Assembly: GCF_021991925.1 (NCBI RefSeq)
Contig: NZ_RXZI01000001.1
Span: 868,001 to 932,000, forward strand
From: Sutcliffiella horikoshii
GTDB taxonomy: Bacteria; Bacillota; Bacilli; Bacillales; Bacillaceae_I
Direction of reading: 5' to 3'
DNA length: 64,000 nucleotides
Part shown: one piece after another, positions 32,210 through 41,914 of the stretch
Layout of the letters: the number at the start of each line of letters is the position of its first letter
Numbering within the stretch: position 1 is the stretch's first letter
Translations under genes and position numbers: made by a program
The notes under the pieces: generated by a model
The model's database searches: none
Told to the model about the DNA's origin: nothing
What the model saw: only the letters and a program-made list of their open reading frames with translations

Positions 32210-34180
32210 TTAGTTTGAAAGAGCTTCGTAGAATTTGTTAGTCAATTCTATCGTGTATCTGCTTCCGCCTCTGTCGATAACATCCTCGATCAGCATTGCG
32301 GTCAATAATGTCGGGTCTTTCTGATCATAAGAAACCCAAAGGCCATTCTCCAACCTTTCTTCTTTCTTGATCTCTGCTGTACCGGTCTTCCCTGCAATCT
32401 CACGGCCTGGAAGGCTTGCCACACTAGACTTACCTTCTGTAACTGTTTTTCTAAGATTGTTCTGAAGAAGCTTAGCATTTTCAGGGGATACGATATCTTT
32501 CCAAACATCAGATGACTCTTCCTCCAATAGTAAAGGCTTCATCATTGATCCATCATTGACTACCCCACCGTAAATGCTTGCAAGGTGCACGATGTTCAAC
32601 AAGAATTCTCCTTGTCCATAAGCGGTGTGAGCCAATAGGACTTCATTGTCGAAGGATCCAGAGTTGGAAATTTGAGAATTGCTTACAGGAGGATAAGCGA
32701 AAGGAAGTTCTTCTCCAATACCTAATTTCGCTAATCCTTCTTCAAAATCCTTTATTCCAATGTCAATTGCTGCTTTAGCAAAGTAAATATTATCTGAGTT
32801 GTTCAGTCCACTCACTAAATCTACTTTCTTATCGTCTTCATAGACCCTTGTTACTTTACTGCCTCCGATATCCCATTGCTTGTCATGGATATCATATTGG
32901 TGGTTCGGGTCAAGCTTGCCGCTTTCAAGACCGATAATAGCTGTAAGGAGCTTCATGGTGGAGCCTGGGGAATAGGTGTATGGGAAACGATTTAGGTTTG
33001 AATCAATCCCCAACTCTTTCAACCTATCCTCTTTACTCTGTGTTGGACCCATCGTGAAATAATTGGGGTCATATGCCGGCGTACTAACCAAGCTGAGTAC
33101 TTTTCCTGTTGTAGGATCTATGACAGTGGCAAGACCGGCATCATCCTTCATAGTCTCATATAATTTGGCCTGCATTTCTGCGTCTATAGTCAACGTGATA
33201 TCTTCTCCGCGGATGGGTTCAGTTCGAGCTATCGTTTTTGTTGAACCATCTTTTATCTGGGTAACTTCCATGCCCTTTGTGCCTCTAAGTTGTTGTTCAT
33301 ATAGACCTTCAATACCCTTTACTCCAAGTCTATCACCAGGTTTATATCCTTCATACTTTTCTAATTCTTCACCATTGATTTCCCTGATATAACCTACCAA
33401 ATGGGCTGTTGCCTCTTCATAAGGATAGACTCGCTCAATTGATCTATTATTTCCCACACCTTCAAATTCATTTACAATTTCCCAAATTAAAGATTGATCT
33501 TTCTCACGAAAATCTTTAATCACCATTGCATAGTGAGGTTGAGCCCAACTTACAGTATATTCTTTAATTATATCTTCTTCTGACATATCAATCATTTGAG
33601 CTAATTGTGTTAAATCTTTATCAGCATCGAATTTTTCTGGAGTGATATGCAGATTCATCACTTCTTCATTAGCAGCAAGCTTGTTCCCCTTACTGTCTAA
33701 AATTTCACCTCTTGTTGCTTTGGTGTACTCAATTTCAAACTCATCTGTCAAATCATATTCAGGGAAAATAAAACTGGGTTCCCACTGGATATACCAATGT
33801 TCGTTATCCTCTTCATCTAGAACTTTATCCATGACAAAATTCACTTCGTAATCTATCTTTCTAGCAAATGTGTCATAGGTGATCTTACCTGGAATGGTGA
33901 CGGTTTCTTGACCTTCCCATTCAACTTCCTGATCCAACACTTCTACTTGTAGATTTTCCATTTCAAAAAGCTCATAAACCTCTTTATGTTTTTCTTCAAA
34001 AAGTTGCAGTGGTACATTCTCTTTTGATTCAGGTTGGAGATATTCCTCATACATACTTGAGAAATCTTGTTCCTCCCAAATAGTTATGTAGTCGTTTAAT
34101 ACATCATAAGGATTGACGGGTTCCTTTTGACACCCGGCTAGTATTAACAATAAGATTATCGTAAATAATCCCTTTTTCAT
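32210..34180 (-). CDS. Class B penicillin-binding protein with MecA_N domain (PBP3/PbpC-like)
   Basis: 656 aa D,D-transpeptidase. Lipobox LAGC gives Cys17, so it is a lipoprotein as in B. subtilis PBP3. A NTF2-like MecA_N domain spans about 22-145, a dimerisation domain about 150-320, and the transpeptidase about 330 to the end: SxxK motif STMK (407-410), SDN (462-464), KTGTAE (598-603). Like PBP2a and PBP3 it could have lowered beta-lactam affinity, which the sequence alone does not prove. ATG at 34180 follows GGGGG; an ATG at 34192 is too close to its binding site. Confidence 0.92.
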   Translation of the reverse strand: MKKGLFTIILLLILAGCQKEPVNPYDVLNDYITIWEEQDFSSMYEEYLQPESKENVPLQLFEEKHKEVYELFEMENLQVEVLDQEVEWEGQETVTIPGKITYDTFARKIDYEVNFVMDKVLDEEDNEHWYIQWEPSFIFPEYDLTDEFEIEYTKATRGEILDSKGNKLAANEEVMNLHITPEKFDADKDLTQLAQMIDMSEEDIIKEYTVSWAQPHYAMVIKDFREKDQSLIWEIVNEFEGVGNNRSIERVYPYEEATAHLVGYIREINGEELEKYEGYKPGDRLGVKGIEGLYEQQLRGTKGMEVTQIKDGSTKTIARTEPIRGEDITLTIDAEMQAKLYETMKDDAGLATVIDPTTGKVLSLVSTPAYDPNYFTMGPTQSKEDRLKELGIDSNLNRFPYTYSPGSTMKLLTAIIGLESGKLDPNHQYDIHDKQWDIGGSKVTRVYEDDKKVDLVSGLNNSDNIYFAKAAIDIGIKDFEEGLAKLGIGEELPFAYPPVSNSQISNSGSFDNEVLLAHTAYGQGEFLLNIVHLASIYGGVVNDGSMMKPLLLEEESSDVWKDIVSPENAKLLQNNLRKTVTEGKSSVASLPGREIAGKTGTAEIKKEERLENGLWVSYDQKDPTLLTAMLIEDVIDRGGSRYTIELTNKFYEALSN

Positions 34181-34334
34181 TGAAGCCCCCATCCTTTCTT
34201 GTCTCTTTGTTTTAAGGATACATGAATTTCCATATTGGTTAAAGGAAAAAGATTCATTTGTTTCTTGGAATAACCAGTTTGCAGGTTTGATTTTTAATGG
34301 CTATAAAAGTTGTTTTCATGGAGTACATGATATG

Positions 34335-34990
34335 ATGACAATCTCAACTTTAAAAATCGCTCAAGATTGTCTTTATCCACCTTATAATGACAATCTCAAC
34401 TTCAAAAATCGTACAAGATTGTCTTTATCCACCTTATAATGACAATCTCAACTTCAAAAATCGCTCAAGATTGTCTTCATCCACCTTATAATGACAATCT
34501 CAACTTCAATAATCGCTCAAGATTGTCTTCATCCACCTTATGATGACAATCTCAACTTCAAAAATCGCTCAAGATTGTCTTTATCCACCTTATGATGACA
34601 ATCTCAACTTCAAAAATCACTCAAGATTGTCTTTATCCACCTTATGATGACAATCTCAACTTCAAAAATCGCTCAAGATTGTCTTCATCCACCTTATGAT
34701 GACAATCTCAACTTCAAAAATCGCTCAAGATTGTCTTTATCCACCTTATGATGACTATCTCAACTTCAAAAATCACTCAAGATTGTCTTTATCCACCTTA
34801 TGAAGACAATCTCAACTTCAAAAATCGCTCAAGATTGTCTTCATCCACCTTATGATGACAATCTCAACTTCAAAAATCGCACAAGATTGTCTTTATCCAC
34901 CTTATGATGACAATCTCAACTTCAAAAATCGCACAAGATTGTCTTTATCCACCTTATAATGACAATCTCTACCTCAAATAATGGCTCCTG
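34335..34990. repeat. Tandem hairpin array, 12 full 52-bp units plus a partial one
   Basis: Units start with ATGACAATCTC at 34335, 34387, 34439 and so on to 34907, with a broken unit at 34959; the period is 52 without exception. Each holds GACAATCT and AGATTGTC, a perfect 8-bp dyad 19 bases apart, then TTTATCCACCTTAT or TTCATCCACC. Units differ by one to three bases. It fills most of the 966-base space between the PBP3-like start and the LLM gene; 34181-34334 and 34991-35107 show nothing else. Confidence 0.93.
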
Positions 34991-35107
34991 CTGGTCTACT
35001 GCTGGTCTACAACCTCGGTTGTTATGGTAAGAGCTCTTTACTCCACGTCAAGTTAATACAAAAATTACTAATTAAAAACGAATCTCACCATCCCCTTGAT
35101 ACCAAAA

Positions 35108-35138
35108 CAAAAAACCTCCACTTAAAAAAGTAGAGGTT
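35108..35138 (-). terminator. Terminator of the LLM oxidoreductase gene
   Basis: AACCTCCACTT (35113-35123) pairs with AAGTAGAGGTT (35128-35138) with one mismatch, beside an A run on the plus strand. Confidence 0.8.
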
Positions 35139-35147
35139 GAGGTCTTT

Positions 35148-36152
35148 CTATTGTCCAAACCAAGTATCAGCCAAAATCTTATATGATTTCAACCTTGCTT
35201 GTTGATCATACACATGCGTATTCACAATTAGTTCATCCGCTTGTGTTTCTTCCACAATTGCTGCAAGCTTATTCCTAACTGTTTCTGCATTACCTGTAAC
35301 TGTATATTTCAATTGTTGTGCAACCACATGTTTCTCATACTCACTCCAAAGAGTGTCCATATCTTCCACTGGTGGCTTCAACTGGCCAGGGTTGCCACGA
35401 ATCAAATTAAGGAACTGCTGCTGAATCGATGTCGCTAAGTATTCCGCATCCTCATCACTATCCGCAGCAATAACGTTCACACCAATCATGGCATATGGCT
35501 TCTCCAAATGCTCTGATGCTTTAAAAGAACTACGATAGATTTGAAGTGCAGGAAGCGTATAGTCTGGTGAAAAATGACTGGCAAAAGCAAAAGGCAGCCC
35601 TTGTTCTGCAGAAAGCTTAGCACTGAAGCCACTTGAACCGAGCAACCAAATGGGAACATTCAGACCTTCTCCAGGTACGGCTTTTACCTTAGTGGTTCCA
35701 TCAGGGTGAAAATAGGAACGTAATTCCGCTAACTGATTAGGAAAATCCTCTCCCCCTGTTCTGCGTTCTCTTCTAAGGGCGGATGCAGTCAGTTGGTCAC
35801 TTCCTGGTGCGCGGCCAAGGCCGAGGTCGATTCTTCCAGGATACAAGGATTCCAACGTCCCAAACTGTTCTGCTATGACAAGGGGTGCATGGTTGGGTAG
35901 CATAATCCCGCCGGAACCAACTCTTATTGATTTTGTAGCACCTGCTATATGCCCGATCACGACAGAAGTGGCTGAGCTTGCAATACCTCGCATATTATGG
36001 TGTTCGGCAAGCCAATAGCGGGTAAATCCTAGAATTTCCACATGTCTTGCAAGTTCCACACTATTTTTAAAAGATGTTTGAGCATTACTTCCTTCCACGA
36101 TTGGGGCTAAATCCAAAACAGATAATGGTATCTGGCTATTACGAACGGTCAT
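35148..36152 (-). CDS. LLM-class flavin-dependent oxidoreductase (YceB-like)
   Basis: 334 aa luciferase-like TIM barrel that uses reduced FMN or F420; in Bacillus FMN is expected. Family marks: [12 protein letters not shown] (10-21), [10 protein letters not shown] (45-54), [20 protein letters not shown] and [15 protein letters not shown]. Substrate unknown. AAGGAG precedes the ATG. It starts 16 bases after the M20 peptidase gene, so the two are one operon; together they may handle an amide-linked or sulfur-containing nutrient, which is a guess. Confidence 0.88.
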   Translation of the reverse strand: MTVRNSQIPLSVLDLAPIVEGSNAQTSFKNSVELARHVEILGFTRYWLAEHHNMRGIASSATSVVIGHIAGATKSIRVGSGGIMLPNHAPLVIAEQFGTLESLYPGRIDLGLGRAPGSDQLTASALRRERRTGGEDFPNQLAELRSYFHPDGTTKVKAVPGEGLNVPIWLLGSSGFSAKLSAEQGLPFAFASHFSPDYTLPALQIYRSSFKASEHLEKPYAMIGVNVIAADSDEDAEYLATSIQQQFLNLIRGNPGQLKPPVEDMDTLWSEYEKHVVAQQLKYTVTGNAETVRNKLAAIVEETQADELIVNTHVYDQQARLKSYKILADTWFGQ

Positions 36153-36168
36153 TATAAAATCTCCTTTC

Positions 36169-37338
36169 TTACTTTGGAGCTTTCTCGAACTCTTCTTTTA
36201 TTTTCACAAGTAAATCTTGTCTGATTAAAAGTTCATAAGCAGTTGTTGCCATTGCTTTTGCACCAAGGATCATTGCTACTTTTCCTTGCTCACTCAATGC
36301 TGCATCACGGAATTCTGTAGTATGGCAGCTATACAACTCATTACAGATTTTTATATACGGATGAATGGACGGAACTACTAGACTTACATTTCCCATATCT
36401 AAGGAGCCAGATCCGTCTCTATTTTCATCAATTTCTCCTGAGTCCACTCCAAGCGATATCAGCTGTTCTGTAAAGATATCTGAAAGTGTTTCATTGGTCA
36501 CCATGTTATCGTAGGATAGTTCATAGTTGGACATTTTCATTGTTGCACCTGTCATCAATGCTGCGCCTTCAGCTATAGATTTCACTTTTTCTACCAATTC
36601 ATTCACATAACTGCGTGTTTTGGCGCGAACGTAGAATTGAGCAACAGCATAATCTGGGACCACATTTGCAGCTTTGCCGCCTTCAGGAATGATTCCATGA
36701 ATACGTGTATCGCTAGTTACATGTTGCCTTAAGGCATTGATGCCGTTAAAAGTCTGAATCACAGCATCCAATGCATTAATTCCTTTTTCCGGGTTTGCCG
36801 CTGCATGTGCCGGTTTCCCAAAGAATTCAAATTGGACAGCATCCATCGCAAGCGAGGAGCCACTCTTAACATAGGAATGCAATGGATGGACCATCATCGC
36901 TGCATCCAATTTATCAAAGATACCTTGCTCAGCCATTGTCACCTTGCCGCCCTTGGTCTCTTCGGCAGGAGTACCATATACGATTACTTTGCCGCCAGTT
37001 TCTTGTAATACTTTACTAGTGGCAATCCCAGCTGCAATCCCCATTGTACCTATTAAGTTATGACCGCAAGCATGTCCGATCTCAGGTAGTGCGTCATATT
37101 CACACATAAATCCGATGGTCGGACCCGGTTTCCCGCTATCATAAACAGCCTCGAAAGCAGTTGGCAGGTCACAAATCCCCATTTCCACATTAAACCCTTG
37201 TTCAGAAAGTTTATCTGAAAGGACTTTGGCTGATTTGAATTCTTCATGTCCAAGCTCAGGATTTTCACCTATATATGTACAAATCTCAAAAAAATCATTT
37301 TTATGTGAATCAAGGAAATCTGTTATGATTTGCTTCAT
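36169..37338 (-). CDS. M20-family amidohydrolase (AbgB/AmhX-like)
   Basis: 389 aa zinc peptidase-fold enzyme. Metal-binding motifs [19 protein letters not shown] (residues 77-95), PAEETKGG near 124 and a C-terminal CHTTEF with the last His ligand. The dimerisation domain with [15 protein letters not shown] sits in the middle. It should cleave an N-acyl or p-aminobenzoyl-type amide. AAAGGGG lies eight bases before the ATG. First gene of a pair with the LLM oxidoreductase. Confidence 0.9.
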   Translation of the reverse strand: MKQIITDFLDSHKNDFFEICTYIGENPELGHEEFKSAKVLSDKLSEQGFNVEMGICDLPTAFEAVYDSGKPGPTIGFMCEYDALPEIGHACGHNLIGTMGIAAGIATSKVLQETGGKVIVYGTPAEETKGGKVTMAEQGIFDKLDAAMMVHPLHSYVKSGSSLAMDAVQFEFFGKPAHAAANPEKGINALDAVIQTFNGINALRQHVTSDTRIHGIIPEGGKAANVVPDYAVAQFYVRAKTRSYVNELVEKVKSIAEGAALMTGATMKMSNYELSYDNMVTNETLSDIFTEQLISLGVDSGEIDENRDGSGSLDMGNVSLVVPSIHPYIKICNELYSCHTTEFRDAALSEQGKVAMILGAKAMATTAYELLIRQDLLVKIKEEFEKAPK

Positions 37339-37420
37339 TAATTAATCCCCTTTAAACAATTTATTTAGTGAATGGAAATATAGTAACATGAAGTTTCTTC
37401 AAATAATAATATTTTGCCTC

Positions 37421-37456
37421 AAAAAAAGGGAGCTCCTATCTATAGGAAACTCCTTT
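37421..37456 (-). terminator. Terminator of the old-yellow-enzyme gene
   Basis: Interrupted stem AAGGGAG...CCTAT with ATAGG...ACTCCTT next to a run of seven A on the plus strand. Confidence 0.75.
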
Positions 37457-37460
37457 AAGA

Positions 37461-38684
37461 TTATACCCTTCTCATTTGAAAGACGTCTAATCCATTTTTC
37501 CACAATGACTGCATTAGCGCTACTTTAGGAGATAGACCAGGTTTTGTTGCCTCTCCTTTTCCTATTCGTTCCAATTGATTACTATACCAAGTCAATTCTA
37601 ACATGGCGGTTTGATCTACAAGTTTTATCCCTGTTTTTCTTGGTTCTAGTTCGATAGAATCCCTCTTACCATGTAGAAATTCTTTGGGTAGGTAAGGATA
37701 CACAGCCATTGGACGAGCAAGCCCAACCATAGATGTTGCTCCTTCCATGATTGCTTCCTTCATTCCGCTTAACGACCTGAATCCTCCGGTTACCACAAGT
37801 GGTGCTGTTGATACTTTCCTAGCCTCTGTTGCAAATTCAAGAAAGTACGCTTCCCTTTTTTTAGTACTTTTTTTTACATTTACCCCTGTCATTTGAGGAC
37901 TTTCATAGGATCCCCCTGATATTTCAATCAAGTCTATTCCCAAGTGATCCAATGCTTTAATAACCTGTAGTGCTTCTTCCTCTGTAAAACCAGCCTTCAT
38001 AAAATCTGCTGAATTTAGTTTGACTCCAATTGGGAAAGATTCACCAACTTGCTCACGGACCTTTCTATAGATCTCCAACAGAAATCTCATCCTGTTTTCG
38101 AGTGAACCGCCCCACTTGTCTGTCCTCTTATTGTGTCTGGGTGATAAAAACTGACTGATGAGATAACCGTGGGCACCATGGAGCTGAACCCCCGTAAATC
38201 CAGCTTTCTTGGCAATAGTAGCTGTATGGGCAAAACGTTGGATTATGTCTATTATCTCTTTTTCTTGCAGCTCCCTCGCTACGGGGAAGTAACGTTGAAG
38301 TTTTGGTTCAAACTCCACTTGAGACGGTGCCACCGCTTCTTTTACGATTCCTTTGAATACTTGTTTGCCTGGATGATTTATTTGCATCCATAATTGGGTT
38401 CCATTCTTTGTACCTGCCTTTGCCCACAACTTTAACAAATCTAGGTCTTTTTCATTTTCCACTACGACGTTTCGAGGTTCACCAAGTGCACGTTTATCGA
38501 CCATGACATTACCTGTCACCACAATACCTGCTTCACTTTCTGCCCATGTTTCATATAGACGAACGAGTTTTTTTGTCGGTCGATTGTATTCATCAGCCAT
38601 TCCTTCGCTCATCGCTGCTTTAAAAAATCTGTTTTTAATTTCTACCCCATTCGGCAGCAACAACTTATCATGTAGCTGTGTCAT
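37461..38684 (-). CDS. NADH:flavin oxidoreductase, old yellow enzyme family
   Basis: 407 aa TIM barrel binding FMN. Signature QLHGAHGYLISQFLSPRHN (about 167-185) and RTDKWGGSLENR; His and His/Asn pair for substrate phenolate are in LHGAHG. No C-terminal iron-sulfur or FAD domain is present, so it is the short form (YqjM/NamA-like or the longer fungal-type branch). It reduces activated C=C bonds. GGGGAG precedes the ATG. Single unit with its own terminator. Confidence 0.9.
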   Translation of the reverse strand: MTQLHDKLLLPNGVEIKNRFFKAAMSEGMADEYNRPTKKLVRLYETWAESEAGIVVTGNVMVDKRALGEPRNVVVENEKDLDLLKLWAKAGTKNGTQLWMQINHPGKQVFKGIVKEAVAPSQVEFEPKLQRYFPVARELQEKEIIDIIQRFAHTATIAKKAGFTGVQLHGAHGYLISQFLSPRHNKRTDKWGGSLENRMRFLLEIYRKVREQVGESFPIGVKLNSADFMKAGFTEEEALQVIKALDHLGIDLIEISGGSYESPQMTGVNVKKSTKKREAYFLEFATEARKVSTAPLVVTGGFRSLSGMKEAIMEGATSMVGLARPMAVYPYLPKEFLHGKRDSIELEPRKTGIKLVDQTAMLELTWYSNQLERIGKGEATKPGLSPKVALMQSLWKNGLDVFQMRRV

Positions 38685-38722
38685 TCATACATCTCCCCTA
38701 TGCTTGTCGTTAAATGGATATG

Positions 38723-38750
38723 AAAAAATGGTTGGAAGTCACTCCAACCA
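38723..38750 (-). terminator. Terminator of yjcZ-like gene
   Basis: Perfect 8-bp stem TGGTTGGA (38729-38736) with TCCAACCA (38743-38750) plus A run at 38723-38728. Confidence 0.82.
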
Positions 38751-38768
38751 CTCGCTTTTTTTGTTAAT

Positions 38769-38861
38769 TTAGTATCTTAACGCCCCTGCACCTGCGATAA
38801 TCAAAATAATGAAAAGCACTACAATCAGCGCAAATCCTCCACCATAACTTCCACCTGACAT
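38769..38861 (-). CDS. YjcZ-family sporulation peptide
   Basis: 30 aa: MSGGSYGGGFALIVVLFIIL followed by IIAGAGALRY, a Gly-rich head and one TM helix, the pattern of the YjcZ peptides made in sporulating Bacillus. GGAGGG lies six bases before the ATG and a terminator follows, so it is a complete unit. Its exact role is not known. Confidence 0.9.
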   Translation of the reverse strand: MSGGSYGGGFALIVVLFIILIIAGAGALRY

Positions 38862-38964
38862 ACAATTCCCTCCTTCATGTAGACTACAATACAATCTATG
38901 CATGATACTTGTCCTACGTATAGGCTAAGGAATGTTTTTTAAGCTAGAAATGTTCTGTGGGGGA

Positions 38965-40194
38965 TTATGCCCAATTACCTTGGCGGAACAACGGTACTCT
39001 TTCTCCATCAATTGTAATCCCGTCAATATCCATGTCACTGGATCCGATCATAAAATCAACATGGGTTATGCTCGAATTCGCACCTGCTGCTTCAAGTTCA
39101 TCTTCTGACATTTGCTTGCCACCTTCAAGGGCGAAAGAATAGGCATTTCCAATTGCCAAGTGGTGCGATGCATTCTCATCAAACAACGTGTTATAGAAAA
39201 TAAGATTGGTATTAGAAATAGGAGAGTCATGTGGTACAAGTGCTACTTCTCCTAAATATTGTGAACCCTCATCTGTTTCAATCAGTTTTTGAAGCGTTTC
39301 ATAACCTTCTTCTGCTTCAAAGGAAACAATTTTTCCATTTTCAAAAGTGATGGAAAAGTTATCAATCATGTTTCCGCCATAGTTTAGTGGTTTGGAGCTC
39401 CTCACCGTGCCATTAACTCCTGTTTTAAGTGGAGTGGTGAAGACTTCCTCTGTTGGCATGTTGGCTATAAAGGCGACCCCATTTTCGTTAATGCTTTCAG
39501 GTCCAATCCAAATATGCTTTTCAGCTAACTCAATCGTTAAGTCAGTACCTTCAGCTTTGTAAAGAAGAGATTTAAACTTTTTGTTGTTTAGGAACTCCAC
39601 TTTCTCACTAAGTTTTTCCTTATGGTCCATCCAAGCTTGGACTGGATTCTCAAGATTTGCTCTTGTTGCATGGAAAATAGCTTCCCATAACTTTTCTTCT
39701 TGTTCTTGTTCTGGTAGCTCAGGGAATACTTTTGCGGACCAGCCTTTAGATGGAACAGCCACGATAGACCAGCTAATTTTATCAGCCATGACCATATTGC
39801 GATAGCCTTTGGTTGCTTCACCTGCTGCTTTTTGTAAGGTTGCAATTTTAGAAGCATCTACACCTTTTAGTAAATCTGGATTAACTGAGGTAATAGCAAG
39901 CATTGCTGCTCCTTCTCCAAATGCTTTCTCAAGCATTTCTGCTCTCCATTTAGGGAAGTATCCAAATGACTCGTCCGGTGCTTTATCATAACGGATTCTT
40001 GTTACTTGCTCATCAGACCATTCAATTTGAACTAATTTTGCTCCTGCTTCATATGCTTTTTTTGTAACAAGTCTAACGAATGGTGCTGTTGCGATGTCAG
40101 CGTTTACAATTAGTGTTTGACCTTTTTGAATATTAACTCCGACTTTAACAGTAAGTTCAGCGTATTTTTCCATGGTTGTGTGAAGATTGCTCAT
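38965..40194 (-). CDS. ampS: Aminopeptidase, M29 family (AmpS)
   Basis: 409 aa cytosolic metallo-aminopeptidase. The two-metal site of M29 is visible as NMPTEEVFTTP (about 246-256), EAEEGYETLQ, then HHLAIGNAYSF and the final THVDFMIGSSDMDIDG. It removes N-terminal residues from peptides. RBS GGGGGG lies before the ATG. Stands alone between yjcZ and a truncated repeat element. Confidence 0.93.
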   Translation of the reverse strand: MSNLHTTMEKYAELTVKVGVNIQKGQTLIVNADIATAPFVRLVTKKAYEAGAKLVQIEWSDEQVTRIRYDKAPDESFGYFPKWRAEMLEKAFGEGAAMLAITSVNPDLLKGVDASKIATLQKAAGEATKGYRNMVMADKISWSIVAVPSKGWSAKVFPELPEQEQEEKLWEAIFHATRANLENPVQAWMDHKEKLSEKVEFLNNKKFKSLLYKAEGTDLTIELAEKHIWIGPESINENGVAFIANMPTEEVFTTPLKTGVNGTVRSSKPLNYGGNMIDNFSITFENGKIVSFEAEEGYETLQKLIETDEGSQYLGEVALVPHDSPISNTNLIFYNTLFDENASHHLAIGNAYSFALEGGKQMSEDELEAAGANSSITHVDFMIGSSDMDIDGITIDGERVPLFRQGNWA

Positions 40195-40269
40195 TATGTA
40201 TCCCCCCTAAGAATTTTCCTATGTTCCCAAAAAATATCATGTTCACTAGGATTTGTCTAGTTTTCTAAA

Positions 40270-40303
40270 GCAAAAAGGCAGGAACCAATGTTGGTCCTGC
40301 CTT
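40270..40303 (-). terminator. Terminator of the glucanase-like gene
   Basis: AAGGCAGGAACCAA (40275-40288) pairs with TTGGTCCTGCCTT (40291-40303) with one bulge, beside an A run on the plus strand. A remnant of the GC-rich element lies between it and the gene. Confidence 0.75.
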
Positions 40304-40317
40304 AGGGCTACGCTTAC

Positions 40318-40375
40318 TGTTAATCTCCGTTCCAGGTGCTTCGCTTTCCGCGGGCGGTTCGGGAGCCTCCTCACT
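40318..40375. repeat. Truncated copy of the GC-rich MITE-like element
   Basis: TGTTAATCTCCGTTCCAGG, GCTTCGCTTTCCGCGGGCGG and GGGAGCCTCCTCA match the left half of the 22.2 and 59.1 kb copies. The right half and its end are missing. It is again next to a terminator hairpin. Confidence 0.75.
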
Positions 40376-40449
40376 TCGTTGTACGCTACTGAAAAATTCA
40401 ATAAATTTAAATGTAGCTTAGACACCGCTGTTGATTACCGAAAAAGACT

Positions 40450-41727
40450 TCACCTATTCAAAACCTCATTTACTCTAGGTAGGTTTGAACTGAATAGTGT
40501 CATGCCGTGTTTGAATGCGGCTAGGCCATATAACATGCTGCTCCAGTCGATTAGGGTTACTTTCGTTGGATACCAGCGGTTTGGTTGTTCAAGATGCCAC
40601 CAGGATATACGGTGTAATCCGTACTTGTAAGCAGCTTTGAATTTCTCTTCGTCTTCTTTATCCTCTGGGTTAGCATACATATCATAAGGGATGTGCAAAG
40701 AATATTGTGCGTATAAATCATAAATTCCTGCAGGATAAACAGGTAGGTACCCCCCAATAATATAGGACGAAGCAATATTATGTGGAGCATCATTAATTCT
40801 GTCAGCATGATATCCACCGAATAGGCCATCGTTCGGACCTGCACCATACCCCCAGATATAAGATGGTACATCCTCAAGCTCTTTCCATTTCATTCTGTCA
40901 GCAAGACATGCATTTTTATAGAACTCCAGATAAGTTGTACTCTCTGCATATTCTGGAACTAAATAATATGGAAACTGATGAACAAAGGATGATAAAAACG
41001 CCCCGGGATGATCGTTTAGAACGGCTAGCCCACGGAACTTTTCTTGGGGAAGTTCCTTCATTTTATCCTCTGCAAAATTGTTCAACCAAAGTGCCTGGAT
41101 GTTCTTGTCCTGAGAATTTCCTAGTAGAGCAAGGTAAGAGACCATTACATATTCATTGAAGGCCGGTAGTGGGGCAATCCCTTCCCCGTCCTTTGATATC
41201 ATGTTAATGACACCTTTATCTTTATCTGCAACCACGATACTCCAATCAATAGAGTAAAGAAGTTTTTCGGCCATCTCCAGGATCCTTGGCTCTTTTTCAG
41301 CAAAATGATTTCCAGCGAATAGCGCACCCGTTAGGAGAAGTGTCGTATCAATTGTAGAGAACTCTGAATTCAAGTTTTCCCCTGTTTCCATATCAACAAA
41401 ATGTGCAAAGAAACCCGATTTATCATCTCTGGCAACCTGGCATCCCTCTATTTCCCCTGATACCCCTTGTAAGGTTATTAATGCCTTAGAACCTGCATTA
41501 TCATCCCAACCTTCTAGATCTGCAATAGCGAGGCTAATCAGACCGACACCAGTGGCAGCTATGGAGGAGCGGAAATCAGGATTTTGTCCAAGTGTCATAT
41601 ACCCGTCTGCATATAAACCTGTTCGTTGATTTCGCGAAGCTTCATATAGTGCATAGGAATCAAAAAATTGACGATCAAAAAACTCTTTTACTTTAGTTGG
41701 TAGATTTTTATATTCGTTGGTTGGCAT
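40450..41727 (-). CDS. (alpha/alpha)6-barrel protein resembling GH144-type beta-1,2-glucanases
   Basis: 425 aa, no signal peptide, so intracellular. The region IAATGVGLISLAIADLEGW, the acidic LPAFNEYVMVSYLALLGN and IWGYGAGPNDGLFGGYHADR with SYIIGGYLPVYPAGIYDLYAQY resemble the catalytic barrel of glucoamylase-like and GH144 enzymes. I cannot assign catalytic acids with confidence. AAGGGG precedes the ATG at 41727; the longer frame from 41871 lacks a start signal. Divergent from an AraC-type cupin regulator, which probably controls it; a sugar polymer or oligosaccharide substrate is inferred. Confidence 0.6.
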   Translation of the reverse strand: MPTNEYKNLPTKVKEFFDRQFFDSYALYEASRNQRTGLYADGYMTLGQNPDFRSSIAATGVGLISLAIADLEGWDDNAGSKALITLQGVSGEIEGCQVARDDKSGFFAHFVDMETGENLNSEFSTIDTTLLLTGALFAGNHFAEKEPRILEMAEKLLYSIDWSIVVADKDKGVINMISKDGEGIAPLPAFNEYVMVSYLALLGNSQDKNIQALWLNNFAEDKMKELPQEKFRGLAVLNDHPGAFLSSFVHQFPYYLVPEYAESTTYLEFYKNACLADRMKWKELEDVPSYIWGYGAGPNDGLFGGYHADRINDAPHNIASSYIIGGYLPVYPAGIYDLYAQYSLHIPYDMYANPEDKEDEEKFKAAYKYGLHRISWWHLEQPNRWYPTKVTLIDWSSMLYGLAAFKHGMTLFSSNLPRVNEVLNR

Positions 41728-41914
41728 CTCTTTTGCCCCTTTCATCCAGTTAATGGGAAGAATCTTGTATATTTCATGCATATGTATTATTTGTCTGATC
41801 TTATTTGTTACTGGAAATGATATAATTATCATACAAAATTTATTGTTCTGTGAAAATAGACAAAACTTCACTAGTTGGATAATTCATCGATTTTAATAGA
41901 AAGGTGAGAGTGTG

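Noticed and set aside
34335-34990. Regular array at first glance like CRISPR
   Set aside because: The whole 52-bp unit including the middle is conserved, so there are no unique spacers, and no cas gene is near.
40253-40630. 125-aa ORF over the truncated element
   Set aside because: Runs antisense into the glucanase-like gene and depends on element sequence.
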